Shown: piece by piece, positions 34,942 through 48,331 of the stretch | Layout: the number at the start of each line of letters is the position of its first letter | Numbering within the stretch: the stretch's first letter is position 1 | Source: Isoetes taiwanensis | Lineage: Eukaryota; Streptophyta; Lycopodiopsida; Isoetales; Isoetaceae | Length of the DNA stretch: 64,000 nt | Assembly: GCA_021234155.1 (NCBI GenBank) | Contig: JAJEKV010000004.1 | Span: 4,712,109 to 4,776,108 of the forward strand | Reading direction: 5' to 3' | Program-made: the position numbers and the translations under genes | Notes under the pieces: model-generated | What the model was told of the DNA's origin: nothing | The model's database searches: none | Seen by the model: only the letters and a program-made list of their open reading frames with translations

Positions 34942-37900
34942 TGACTAAACCAGCGGCATATTTATATTATAGGTGGAATTTTTTTACAAAATGTGGGCGC
35001 AGCCCAGCTATTTCCGCTATGGGCACTGCCCTATATACAAAAACGGGCTCAGAGCCCTATCTACTAAGTCCTAAGAAGAAAAACCCTCTACTCCGGGTTT
35101 GGAGCAGAGGTGATGCGTGAGGATGTGGTAGAGGTTACGCTTTCGGGATCCCGGTGAAGGTGCAGAACCACCTCCATCCCGTTGGTCTTGGCCGGGATGT
35201 TCAGCCATCCCGGCACACCGGCCCGTCCATTCTCACGCCACGATTGTGGCGGCGCCCGAGAGGTCCGACAATTCATCTTGCAGGTAATCCACTCCTGACA
35301 GTTCGTGGGCATAGTGCAGTCCTCGTTCAAACCAGCAGCAGCCATGCTGAGCGCCATCGGATGCCTTCGTTTACTCCCGGTTCGTCTTATATAGCCAACT
35401 GAGGAACTCCTTGTCGACGTGGACCAATCACATAAATCGCCAACGTGTTTGCAATGCAAGGCTGTTTCTAAAATGAGAATCTTTTCTCCCGCCGCATATC
35501 TAGCCATGGTACCTTCTGACACATTCCTTTTAATGATATCCCACTTCGAGTTGCCAGCATTGAATGCCATTTCTTCTTTTCACGCCCGTCGGACATTAAT
35601 GTGTGTCCTTTGCCCACCTGTCACATCCCATCATTCTCTCACGCCTCATCTCCACCGTTCATTTCTTCTCCATTTGTTGTTTGGGGACTTAGCCACATTT
35701 TTGCCTCTCAAATCGCCTCCTTGGCATCTTTCGACACCTGGCACCATCAACGGTTGCAGCTTCGCCCTTATCATGCCCCTTCGCCCACCTTTGCGCGCCC
35801 TAAACCTTTTCGTCTCTCTGCGCCTTCGTCTTTTGTTCTCTGCTCTCCGCCTTCTTCAAACAGTTCCTTCTATTCCGACGCTTTTTCGCCATGGCTGCCC
35901 CCAAACTTTCTACACTTCAAGCTTCTGCTCCAAGGGATGCGACTCCTTTCGGTTGTGTCTTTCGGCGCCCACCTTTCGAGAGGCCCTTGTTGGTCCGAAG
36001 TCGGAAGTGGCGGAACGCCACAAGCTTTACGAATTTTCACAAATGGAGCTCCGGCCCCAAATCCAGCAAGCAATTGCGGCAGTTCATCGCGACACGTCGT
36101 CAACGGCCGGGAAGGATTTGCTCACGGTGGTCGATGGCACCACCATTTTACTTACTCGGCATTTGATTTCTGAGGTATTCCACATCCCTTTGCAAAAACC
36201 TTACGTCTCTTGGGCTGCTTTACGGGGACATGGGCGTCACTTTCGATTTGGCTATTGCTTATCAAGCCAACCCGGCATCGCCTCACAAATATTGCCAAAC
36301 CTCATGAGACTTTTGTGAAGTTTTTACGTGGCGAAAATTGCTTGGGCATTCCATTAAGAACACCCACATCAATAAGCCGTTTTATAATATGGTCATCACT
36401 GCCATTCACTCCACTCTGCATGTCGATTGGCCTCAGCTTTTATTCTACCGTCTTCTTCAAGAAGTAGACCGCATTCGGGCTACCCCCTCCTCTGTCTCTG
36501 AAATTTCCGTGGGTGGCCATCTTCAGGCCCTCATTCGTCATTATCTTCCAGTTCTTGAGAGCCCTTCCACTTCCCATACCTCCACTTTCGGCGCTCTCGC
36601 ATTCCCGGCGTCCAACTCAACAAGTTTGTACCTTCACGCCACACCTCCCTCGTCTGTTCAACATCGGACCATGCATGTCCTTTGTCTCCTCTTCTTCCTC
36701 TCGAGGCCACGCCTTCCAATTCCGTCATGCCTCTCAACAATCTCGGACAAGGCAGCACAGGGGCCCTGCGCCTCCCCATCCTCGGCGGCTCTGTACAAAT
36801 TCCAAAGCCAAGATGTTCAAGCCGGCCGCCTTGCAGCTCCATGCGTCCGGGAGGCTCTCATGGCGGTGTTCAGCGCCCCGGAGGCTTCCGATCTTGTTCA
36901 AAGAGACCTTCAAGCTGCCAGCGCCCATGTTCAAACCCTGGAAGCCCAACTTCAAGAAAAGCACGCGGCTCTATTACAGGCCCGTATAGATCTCACCGAT
37001 GCTTTCGGGATCAGACCCGCCTACTTACGGATCAGCGGCGCAGCTCCCAAACTGAAATTCAGGACTTATTGGAAGAACAAGTCCAAAGATACCCTTTCGG
37101 TGACAAGGAAAAACACATTGCTAAGCTAGACACCTTGTACTCCGAGCTTTGTGACAATTACAGCACTCAAGTTCAAAATCTCACTGAGCGTGAAGCTCGA
37201 CTCACCTCCCTTGAAGCTCAGCTTTCCACGCTCACCAATCAGTTAACGTCCCTCCAGACTCAGCTTTTGGAGGCTCAGAAACAAAAGGTCATCGATGACG
37301 CGGAGATTGCCACGCTTCGCCTCCATACCCCGGGGCAATCCTCTTCACATGCCACGCTTCCTGGAAAACGGGTCCGTGATCAGTCCGTCTTTTGTTAGAA
37401 AAAGAGCATCGGATCCGTGACCTTGAACATCGGCTCCAGCCAAGCAGTTCAATCTGCTGAGGAGGCCCAAACCAAACAGGAGGGATATCTTGACATTGCC
37501 ACCAACATCCCGGTGGGCTTCTCTACTCCTTCCAGCTATCTTGACTATGTGGTGGCCCGACGGCACCTCTTTCTTTTGAAATGGTGCGGCGGCCAATGGC
37601 AATGTTCATCAACGACCACTCAAAAGTATGGACTTCCGCCGAATCTGGCGGATCTTTCTATAGAAGACAAGGGTTTATTTTGTGCACTCTTAGTCTTTGA
37701 TCAGCTCACGGTTGAAGATCTGAATTAGTCATCTTAGAGTTGTTCAGCCCATGGCTTATGTTTTTCATGACTTCTACGGGCGGATCTCCAGGATAAATTC
37801 CGGGATGAGGCCCATCGTGTTTTTCAAGGCAACTCAAATGCTGCTTGGTTATTATCACCAACCAACAAATATTTCCAGGATCCTGCTCAGTCTCAGACTT

Positions 37901-38908
37901 TTGAACAAGAGTACATGCCTGAATTGGCTCGGCATTTTTACCTCGTGGCGAGGTTGAAGCGTTGGACAGGGTAAACAAAAATCTGAAGCACCACGATGAT
38001 CTTGAGTTTGCTCAGATATATATGCAGCACTTGGGAGGCTACAATCAACTCCGTGGCCTTCTGGAAAGCAAGACCATTCCCACGGGTTGGGTCAATCCTC
38101 CTGTCTATCAATTACTCTCTACTTCAGAATGGGACCATTGGTGTCGTGCTCTTGATCAAAATCTTGTTCAAGCATTCAGGGACATGGCTCTGCAACCCAC
38201 GCACACGGGCATGATTCCCTCTCCATATGCTTCCTTAGGAGCCCCTCCCCGCCCACGGTTCCTTTCTTCTGATTGGCGTCTTCCCTTTTGGACGCAGGTC
38301 ATGGATGGCCACTTATTTGGGTCGACTCGCCTCAGATCTCCACGGATCTCGGTGGGATCCCGATTTGTCGAGGCAGCTCAATTGGGAGGATAATGCCACT
38401 TTGGACACTACTGAAAATTGGATTTACATCGGTAATGAGCGTGGCTGGCAAAAGCCTGCTGATGCTCTTAATGGTCTTGACACCTTCTTGCAGAATGCCG
38501 CCACCTCACCAGATCCGCCCGATCTGCCGTCAAAGCGGGTTTTACGTGCTTTGCTCTCAAATGCATCCTGGTCAGCTCTTTAAATAGGCGGCGTCAATCT
38601 TTCTTTGCAATCCGAATGCGGCGTCGGTGCCTTCGGTCTTCAAACTGCCTTCTCATGGAGTGCCGGTTTGTTCCGCCCGGCTGCCCATCTTTGCCACGGA
38701 AGACATGGTGCGCTCTCACTTCCTCATTGAGGCCCATCACGCCCTAGGGCTCAACACCCCGGCGCTCTTCAAACATGCGGGACCTCATTGCTCATTACCA
38801 TAATGGCGCCCGACCTCATTCCGTGAGGATCACTTTCCGGCCTTTGGTTTCCGCCTAGCCGGAAGCACTTCCTCCTTTTTTCTTGGTGAGTGTCATTTGG
38901 TGGGGGAG
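34942..38908 (+). pseudogene. Element C 3' region with decayed extra ORF(s), including a coiled coil
   Basis: About 4 kb between integrase and the right LTR, all potential on the plus strand and split over frames (pieces at about 35890-36318, 36338-36640, 36850-37398, 37417-37728, 37962-38393 and 38305-38583). One part (VDGTTILLTRHLISEVFHIPL, then NTHINKPFYNMVITAIHSTLH) faintly recalls the plant-transposon protein found as a 3' ORF in Athila-type elements. Another is a strong heptad-like coiled coil (LEAQLSTLTNQLTSLQTQLLEA, about 37207-37275). The rest is unrecognised. A purine tract (38901-38908) ends the region. Confidence 0.55.
34995..35057. repeat. Three short GGGC/GCCC hairpins at about 25-nt spacing
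   Basis: GGGCGCAGCCC (34995-35005), GGGCACTGCCC (35021-35031) and GGGCTCAGAGCCC (35045-35057) follow the pol stop at a regular distance. They may shape RNA structure near the end of the pol message. Confidence 0.6.
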
Positions 38909-39502
38909 TGTTAGTCTGTGCCTCTGGTTCGGGACTATTCATGCATCTGACGGACCAGGTCAAGCTCAAGGATCCTGAGGCGGGCATGGGTCAGCCATCA
39001 AAGGTTCGGAGAAGACCAAGCGGCCGACCCGCGGTCAAAACTGCGTCCCGGAGTCAACAAGAGCGCCGCTTCAGACAAGTGATGACCCGTCACCGCGCCC
39101 GTGTCGGCGTCCGGCGTGATTCTAGGCATTTCAAGAGGCACCGCGAACATTCGCGCAAATCAGGCCTCATTCGTGAGTCGGCAGAGATCGGTCAGAGTGT
39201 CTATATTGGGCCAGAGGCCATTGTACTATATATATGAGTAGAGCTAGCATATGAGGGCTAGATGAGTTTTGAGTCTTGTCTCTTTTCAGTCTTCTCTCAA
39301 TTGCGAGAGCTCATGTATGTTCATCAGTGATATCAAGGAAGCATATCATTTTCCTCTCATTGTTCTTTTCTGTTCCGTTTTCTTCTTCTTGTTCTTTTCT
39401 TGCAAATCCCGCGTGACATAGTCCCCCCGGATTCTCCTGTTAGATCCAAGGGTCCTCACAGAGGGCTGTCTTGCAGGAGTTCCCGAACCCAGACCCCAAA
39501 CA
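38909..39502 (+). repeat. 3' LTR of element C
   Basis: Pairs with 28347-28942, preceded by the purine tract GGTGGGGGAG. The target copy TCATG follows at 39503. Confidence 0.92.
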
Positions 39503-42500
39503 TCATGTTTCTGCTCATGCTGTTGTGGAGTGCCCTCAGTTTCGTATCTCGAAGATTTCTCTTCGCGAGTTTGATAAATCTAGAAGGCAAGATCCAAGTT
39601 CAGTGTTTGCAATCCAGGTTCACCCATCAGCTAGCTCGGCATCAGAGAAGTCTGCTCCAATGCTCCCAGATAAATATGGCGACTTCTCTGATGTTTTTGA
39701 CAAAGTCAAGGCCAGCAAACTCCCAGAGCATCGTCCATATGATTGTCCTATTGATTTGCAGCCGGGGACCACGCCGCCATATGGTCCGATATATGGTCTA
39801 TCTCCCGCTGAGTTGAAGGTTTTGCGGGATTATATTGAAGAGAATTTAGCCAGCGGCTTCATTCGACATTCTCGATCCCTCTGTTGGGGCGCCTATCTTC
39901 TTCGTCAAAAGAAGGATGGTTCATTGCGTCACAGTGGATTGATTATCGTGGCCTCAATAAAATCACGATTGCCAAATCGGTATCCGCTTCCTCGATCCCG
40001 TGAGTTGTTGGAGCGACTCCAAGGGCGCGCACTATTTTCACGAAGATTGATTTTGGGGTGCCTATAATCTTATTCGGATCCGGGAGGGTGATGAGTGGAA
40101 AACAACCTTTCGTATTTTCGGTATGGCCATTTTGAGTACAGTTATGCCGTTTGGACTTACCAATGCTCGTGATATTCCGATATATGGCCAATGATGTTTT
40201 TGAGAGTTCTTAGACACTTTTGTTATCATCTATTTGGATGATATCCTTATTTATTCTAAGACTCTCGAAGAACATGAAAAACATGTTCGACAGGTCCTTC
40301 AAAAGCTTCGTGAGCATGGATTATATGCCAAACTTGAGAAGTGCCAGTTCGAACAGGATAATGTGGAGTTCCTTGGCTATCGCATCACACCACATGGAGT
40401 CTCTATGGATCCTGAAAAGGTCAGCACTGTTCTGGAGTGGCAAACACCTTCATCCGTTCGAGATGTTCAGTGTTTTCTTGGGTTTGCCAATTTCTATCGG
40501 CGTTTCATCCAGGATTATTCGGAGATTGCTCTTCCTTTGACACGCCTCCTTTGTCAGGGCGTGCCATTCGAATGGACTGTGGAAGCGGAATCTGCTTTTG
40601 TTACTCTGAAGCATGCTTTCACCACGGCGCCAGTTCTTGCTCATGCAGATCCTTTGCGCCCATATGTTGTTGAAGCAGATGCTTCTGATTTTGCGCTTGG
40701 TGGGATCCTGTCACAGGAGGAGGATGATTATGAATTGCATCCAATCGCCTATCATTCACGAAAGTTTCAGGCTGCTGAAATCAACTATCCCATTTATGAC
40801 AAGGAGTTGTTGGCGATAGTGGATTCTTTCGAGGAGTGGAGACGTTTCCTGGAGGGATCTCCTTATAAGGTCACAGTCTACACAGATCACCGAAATCTTG
40901 AATATTTTCAGTTTGCTCGAGTGCTCAACCGTCGCCAGGCCCGGTGGCATACTCAAGTATTATCCCGGATTGATTTTGTGATCAAGTACCGTCCTGGATC
41001 CCTCCAAGGAAAGCCTGATGCCTTGTCTCGACGCTCCTACCTTGAGCCCAAACTAGGTGATCCTGCATATGATCAGCAATCACAGGTTATTTTAGGGCCT
41101 GATCAATTCCAGCTTATGGCTCTCACTTTGTTCGAGAGGCCTCATGATCTGACCTTGTTGGAGCTTTGTTCGAGCATCTCGTCCTCCGATCCATTGGCTC
41201 AAGATGTATTCTCACACATTTGTTGCATCATCTTCTCGGCAAATGGGATCGGACTATGATCGTTTTGAGGTTGAGATGGACTCTGCTACGTGATGGGCTT
41301 CTATATGTGCCGGATGGTGCTTCTAGGCTTCAGGTTCTTCAGGCTTGCCATGATTCACCTCGGCGGACACTTTGGAGTAGCCAAGACTCTTGAACTTATT
41401 AGTCGAGAGTATTGGTGGCCAGGTCTTCGTCGCTCTGTCGAAGCTTTTATTCGATCTGTGACATCTGGCGTCGAGCCAAGGTTCAAGGCATCTTCCTCAT
41501 GGCTGCTTCAGCCTTTACCGCCCGATTCCGGCCGGTCCTTGGAAGAGTATTTCAGTGGATTTTATTGTCGAGCTTCCATCCTCCCAGGGCCATGACACCA
41601 TCCTTGTTGTTGTTGACCGGTTTTCCAAGATGGCACATTTCATTCCTTGCAGCACTTCTATCTCTAGTGAAGCCACAACGGTTCTCTTGCTTTGAGAGGT
41701 GGTTCGACTCCATGGCTTACCAGATAACATTGTCAGTGACTGCGGCCCTCAATTTGTTGCCAGTTTTTGGAAGCGTCTATTGCAACTCTTGCATGTGGAA
41801 CGTTCGCTCTCTTCCAGACATCATCCAGAGACCAATGGACAGGTGGAGCGCACTAATCAAACCCTTGAGCAGTATTTGCGCTGCTTCATCAATTATTAAC
41901 AGGATGACTGGGTTGATTGGCTACCGCTGGCAGAATTTGCTTATAATAATTTTGTCCATGCCTCCACGGGCCAGACTCCATTCTTTATTAATTTCGGCAT
42001 GCATCCCCAGTGGTCTTTGATTGCTCCTGGATATGACTCAGTCAATCCCAGTGCCGAGGACAGGCTCGAGAAGCTCCGCATGCTTCAGGATGATCTCTCC
42101 AGGCCCAAGCACGTTATCGTCATCATGCAGATCAGCATCGTCAGGACGCTCCTCAGTTTGCAGTTGGTGATCTTGTTTGGCTCTTGCGTCGGGATTTGCC
42201 GACAGCTCGCCCTTGTAACAAGCTCGACTACCGGCGCTTAGGTCCCTATTGGATCATTGAACGAGTTGGTGATGCTGCTTTCCGTCTGGAGCTTCCGCCA
42301 TCAGTCCGGCTTCACCCAGTGTTTCATGTGTCTTTGTTAAAACCCTATATGGCGAATCCATTTCCGAATCGAGTACCTCCACCTCCACCACCAGTCGAGA
42401 TTGATGATCATGAGGAGTTCGAGGTTCGAGAGATTCTGGACTCTAAGTTTCTCGTCGACGGTTGTATTACTTTGTCGATTGGGAAGGTTACTCGCCAAGT

Positions 42501-42640
42501 GACAGAACCTGGGAGCCTGCCGAGAATCTGACTAATGCACCTGACAAAATTGCAGAGTTTCACCGACGTTACCCGCATAAGCCAAGTCTGAGTACTCTGG
42601 CCCCAGCTTCGAGGACTCGTCGCCATCGTAGGAGGGGGAT
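39503..42640 (+). pseudogene. Element B pol: RT, RNase H, integrase, chromodomain, decayed
   Basis: Resumes the frame cut at 28346 (VSAHAVVECPQFRISKISLREF). RT pieces: [46 protein letters not shown] (about 40230). RNase H: EADASDFALGGILSQ, PIYDKELLAIVDSFEEW, YTDHRNLEYF. Integrase: [55 protein letters not shown], split over frames from 41290 to 42240. A chromodomain ([19 protein letters not shown], about 42470-42530) ends it. The 40234-41259 frame is the longest intact stretch. Stops and shifts make it non-functional. Confidence 0.9.
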
Positions 42641-42642
42641 GG

Positions 42643-43161
42643 TGTGACGACCATACGGATATTCGTATCATACGAACATTATACTCCTATGTACAAAAGA
42701 TGGTCGTCACACGGATGCAAAAGGGTAGTTGCACAAGACAGGGTTTGAACTCGCAACCTTCCAGTTGCGAGTCACACACCCTTGCCAAGTGCGCTACCAA
42801 TATTTGTTGAAGACATTCCTTCACGTCTTCCTCATATGTGGGACTATCTCCAGAAGGTTCTAGAATGTTCTAGAACCTAAATGCATGCGCGACACTTGGC
42901 GCGATCTCATCCATTGGAGTGGCGCGATCCTGACCGCTGGTCTAGATATATAAGGAGGCACCTCCTTCTTGTCAAACCATTCCGGTTCAACGCCAGTCTT
43001 AAGCCTTCTAGGCATCTGTCTCGTATTCCTGCTTGCCTTCGGGCTATTGTATTCTTGATTCCTGTTCATATATCAGATTCTTTGCCGATCTTGGCGTATT
43101 TCTTCCGTATTTCTTGCGTATTTTCCACGTATTTTCCTTGTTTCCGAGTAGGTTCATGACA
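42643..43161 (+). repeat. 3' LTR of element B
   Basis: 519 bp, preceded by the purine tract GGAGGGGGATGG (42631-42642) and followed by the target copy GATTG (43162-43166). It carries the same antisense tRNA-like sequence at about 42738-42800. Confidence 0.92.
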
Positions 43162-43166
43162 GATTG

Positions 43167-46100
43167 CGCCAATGCAAACTCAAACCCTCGAATCATATGT
43201 CTCCAAAGGGGAACAATTCTACTATCTACCCAATCGCTAGCAAAAACTGGTGCACGACCAACAAGGAAAGACACCCCTGCAATCTAAAAAGTTGTATGGG
43301 CATAGCACCCTAAAACAACAGAAGAAATGCCATGAAGCAAAAATCGACTTAGAGAGCCCCATAACGTGGAATTGTGGTATTAAAAACTACAAACACGACA
43401 TGACAACGGACCCAATGACTTGTAAATAAGATGATGAGACAATGGACAATATAAACAACTGATATAAAAGGTCTAGAGCAAAGAGCCCCATAAGTTTCTA
43501 AACATGCAACTAAAAGCAAAGAGCCCCATAAGTTTCTAAACATGAAAATAAGGTGACACGGGAATGAAGAATAAAGGAAAGTGAAATTGATCTAGGAGGT
43601 TGAGAACAGAGAGCCACATATGAGTCTACAAGGGCCTTCCTAAGAGGAAAACAAGAATGCCACCTAATGCAAATCTAAAAAGAGCAGAAGCGTAGAGCTA
43701 AAAAGGACCTAGATCTAATTAAAACAAACGTTGTTTTTTACCCCAAAAAAATAAAATACCAAGGGTAGCAAGAGCTTGGTATCCCCAAGCCATAGGAGGA
43801 TAAGGGGAACCACTCCGGGTATCCCCAAAAAACACGTGACGCCCAAGGCGGCAGCCGGTTGCTTGTGAAGCCGATTGCGGTGGCCGATTGGGAAGTCACA
43901 GTTCTGACTCGAAAAGGGGAAGCCACAAGCAACAGAGTCGGCCTAGCACCAAATCGACAGGGTTCTGGCTATGGAGACATGATGCAAGCCATGGAAACCA
44001 CGAAATCGAAAAGATAGGACTCACAGAGAATCGACTTCTTACAAAACAAGAACAGCCCCGGATTGATCAGAAAAAGGGGGGCCTGCATGATTGGGCCAGG
44101 GGGGTGTGAGCCGATTTGCAGAGAGGTGAATCAGCCAGGAGGCAGATCACCGGAAGCAGCTGTTGCTTGTTCTACAGAAGCCAAAGTTTAAGAACATCCA
44201 CCCAGATCCACTCTGCAAAAAAGAGGTGAGAAAAAAGGAGCAAACATAGATGTAAAGCAAACCAGACCAGACCGGTAGCCACAAATGAAATACCAGAAAG
44301 CTTGAGAACCGACTCTAAAAGCTAGTCAGACCCCAATCTGACAATCAAAATAAAACAAAGAAAGAAGGGGGCACAAATAGGAGTCCAGAAACAAAAGATT
44401 ATGAACTCTACCTATCACAGATCAATGCACTCAGAAGAAAGAAGGAATCGGAAGAAACTAACCGGACATTATGTAGATGAACTGGCCCAACAAATCGATG
44501 TCCAAAGTGAAACAACCCTGCAGTTCTTCACGAAACCGTAAAACCCAAGCGTCCAAGAGAGCGGATCCAAGCCAGCACAATCAAACCGCTTGCTGTCCTT
44601 GTAGGAAAAGCCTTGAAGATAGCAAAGTTGTGAGCGTTGAAGGTAGGAAACTTGTGGAGCTAGAAGAGAGCAACAAGGAAAAGAAGCTCAAGAGAACGTC
44701 GATGACTGGAAATGAGGAAAGAGGCGGTATAAATAGGAACAGATAGGGCGTCCCCATCCAAGGAATGTCGGTTCTATTGCTATCGCAATAGAACCGTGGC
44801 ATTAGCCTTTTCAGCAAATAGAATAGGAGAGAGCAAGAAGACAAAGAAACCAAAGAAGGAACCATGCAATAAAAGGAGTAAAAGGTCAACAAAGTTAAAG
44901 AGGACAACAAGCCAAAGGAACTTTATGAAGGAAAGAATGTAAACACGATCAAAAGGAGAAATGATATTAAATGGCACTATTGAGCTAATAAGAAGCGTAT
45001 AGCAACTAGAGCGCAACAAACCCACAAAGGAGTAAGTTAGAAATAATAGTCAGAGCAAAGAAGTGAAGTAGAGAACTGGGTCTATCAACGTCAAAACTAA
45101 AAAATGATGAATTGATACTGAAGGGACAACTGAGATAACCGCGATAGAAGGGGAAAGGGGAGAGAAGAGCCAATGGAATGAAATGGAAAAATGAACATGG
45201 CATAAGTTGATCGAGAAAATGGCCAAACAACCGCGCATCAGTATCATGCCGAAAGAGAAACACAGGTAGGCGCCACTGGAACACATGAAGAAATGGGATA
45301 GACAAAATGATAGAGGAAGCATAGACTAGATCAGAAAAGTGCATGAGAATATCAAACAACCATATCGCTAAACCAATATACTTACTATGAACATAGGTAA
45401 CATCATATCATAGTGAAGCACAAAATGCCCATCTCTAGCACCTTGATCAACGTCCCAACCAAAAAGAAACGAATTCAATCACCATAGTAGATATGGGAAA
45501 CAACGAGGAAAACAGTTGCATAAGGGACAAGACCAAGCCAATGTTAGCATACAGATCTGCCAATTGTATCAAGAATCACAGAAATGCAAAATAAAAACAA
45601 GCAAACTAACTATATGGGACAAAAAATGCCCTAATAGAAGCAAAGCAGAGGAAAGAACAATGATGTGCAAAGAATTAACAAAGAAGGAACATGAGAAGGA
45701 TGGGTTAACCAAGACAGAAGGAACAAGCACAAATTAGCAGACCAACGGAGCAGCTAGATCGATAGGATATAGGAACTAAAGATACAAATGAACCAAATAG
45801 GGGGCACATGGATACAACTGATGGGCGCCTAAGGTGGAACAACATGGAGCAAGGGAGCACATAAGCAAGTGGCTAGAAGAGAAGATGAGGTAATAGTAAC
45901 CAATGAAAATGAAGAGACCAAAGGAAAAACTTGAACTGGAACCAGCATAGACGAAGCAATGACGACAAAGGAGCTGATATGGCCCGGAACCATGGTGCCC
46001 TCAGACTAAGAGAAAGAAGTAATCAAGAGGGGAACAAATGGAACAATAGCTTGCAAAGGTACGATGCAAAAAAAAAATAGCAAGACTAAAGCAAAAGGAG

Positions 46101-48331
46101 CAAAGAATGAGAAAAGAAGAAAATGAAGAATCGGGACAAATCATTCCAATGAGATCAATAGCATAGTCAAAAGTACTATTAACCCAGCAAAATTCAAGGA
46201 ACACACGGAATCACTAAGAATGGATCATAACCAGCCATATGTGACGCCCTTTCAGTGACAAAACTAAGAACCTACCACAACACGACAAACAGAGAGCAAT
46301 AAAAAATAGACACCATGACCAAAGATCATAAATGGGTTAAGTGGGCAACACGAACTGCCATCAAGTTATGGCATGTCAAGAATAAGAAATAGCAATATGG
46401 ATAAAGGAAAGAAATGGAAGTTACGAGGCAAACAAAAACGTGCACGCATAAGAAATCCCAAATGAAAAATACAAAATGAAGAGAATGGACCATCCATCAT
46501 GAAATTCCATGAAACCCAAGAACGGTGTAAATGTAGAGCACAAATAGTGTATCCTGAAACATGTAGAATAAGACGAATAGAGCTCCGGTCAAACGTCATA
46601 TTCACACCAGACGATAAGCACTTGTCAAACTAAAAAATGTAACCTCAAGAGAATGCAAAGATAGAATTCGACGAAATATCAAAGTGATCAACTAGACATC
46701 CAACCATGAAAATACTACATGCCAAATGAATGCCGATACATCATAAGAAACCTGTAATTGGAACAAAAAACAACAGAATAAGCATCTATGACTAGAAATG
46801 AAGACTAGAACATGTGGAGGATCAATTAAGAAGAAATAATGCTAAACCGAGACCGTCCACGTGAGAATGGCAAGGACATAGAAAGACAAGATTTACCCGG
46901 ACATAAATTGTAGAAGCTTAGAATAACTCGGCTGAATTTGCCTTAACCAATGCATGTGAAAACATGAGCAGATCAGATCACGTATAACCAGCACCAGGCA
47001 GAAGAAGCAAGTAACTTAAAGATAATAGAAAGAATAAGTGAAGTGCTACCGACCATAAAAGAAAGGAAATTTTGATGTTGGGCTCCAACATAACCACAAA
47101 CCTTTATACAAAAGGCATAAATAATCCATAAAGAACTCCTAGGCCATGACCAATTAGCTGAAAGAAAAATCAAGAACAATTATGTTAGACCTCAGTACCG
47201 CATAATGTGAGTGTTGTGAATTGCAACCAAAGGGCCACAATACTAATAGACAACAAATAGTAGCACAAATAAGGAAAACATGCATGTGTGATCGTGTCCT
47301 CGAAACACCAACAAGAACAATGGTTAACGCTAAACGAAACCAGCATACAGAAAACAACTATAAAAACCATGTACACACATATATTGAAAATAGAACGAGC
47401 GAAATTCCTGAGAAAGCATACCTGGATCCCCCGTTGAGAGAAGCATGTGCCTAAAATCCGCGCAACAAAAACTAGAAAACCTCCGACAAACTGACCAAAG
47501 ACATCAGGGATACTGGAATATAAAATTAAGGAAATTATAGAAAACAAATGGGGCACCGAAACATCCTCACTTTACTATGATTAAGGGAACAATTAGGGAA
47601 GAACATCACAAGAAGTCTAGGCAAAGAGGCAACCATGCTAAACCTTGAACCCCTAAAACGAAACGATGTCAAACTTCTCGCCCAAGAGAAACTTGTCAGG
47701 AACCAAACACCAGGATGATGGAGCATTAAACCCCTAACCCATACTGCAAAGCTAGATGCAGAGAGAAAACGAAATCCAAAGGTTAGTCATATCCACAACA
47801 TCAACCAACAAGAGAGAGGCACCCCTATTACCCCATTAATGCGCAATCAAGAAGAAAAGACCTTCAGAATGTTATGTACCAATATACAAAAAAGAAGGAG
47901 AAACCACGGAATCAAGAAAGAGGGGAGAAAAGGGGCAACTTAAGAACAACGACCAAAGCAACTTTAACGGAGATGAAGCAAGCAAAAGAACAATGCAGAA
48001 CTGACAAAATGAGCAGGGATGCACAAGCTCGAGAAAGAAAACAAGAGCACAGGAACAAGGGAAATAGGCTCTAGCAAGTACATAAAACGAAAGAGCGAGA
48101 AATAATAGCTTATAGGTAATATATATGAAAAATATTAAAAAGCAAAGATATGAAGGATAACGCCACCCATATTAAAGATAAAAAACGAGAAAAGATAAAG
48201 ATGAAAAGAAAGAAAAAGATACGATAGACAAAGGAGATAGATAAACGTCCACTGGAAAACTCACAGGCGAGCACAGAGCAAAGGGTCGGGCCCAGAGTAA
48301 AATGGAGGATTGAATGGGAACTATATAAGCA
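43167..48331. other. 5-kb purine-rich, strand-asymmetric block without a supported gene
   Basis: The plus strand is rich in A and G throughout, so minus-strand frames read as Phe/Leu/Ser-rich and membrane-like, but they are short and without motifs. Short phrases recur, such as 'gagccccataagtttctaaacatg' near 43484 and 43522. Phrases around 'ggtatccccaa' at 43776 and 43818 are echoed at 48388. A 12-bp perfect hairpin lies at 44769-44796. I see no gene; it may be an old, decayed repeat. Confidence 0.5.

Larger units (their letters stand above)
28347..39502 (+). mobile_element. Element C: Tat/Athila-like Ty3/gypsy element with 3' extra region
   Basis: LTRs at 28347-28942 and 38909-39502 start TGTTAGTC and end CCCCAAACA. 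The target duplication TCATG is perfect (28342-28346 and 39503-39507). The internal region has gag, pol without chromodomain, and about 4 kb between integrase and the right LTR. RT and integrase wording (SGISLNPEKCTF, KWGMDFVGPIDPP, YILVLTDYATKWAEA) fits the non-chromodomain Tat/Athila branch. All frames are interrupted. Confidence 0.92.

Noticed and set aside
44581-47726. Series of Phe/Leu/Ser-rich minus-strand frames resembling membrane proteins
   Set aside because: They result from the purine-rich plus strand; short, unordered and without motifs.
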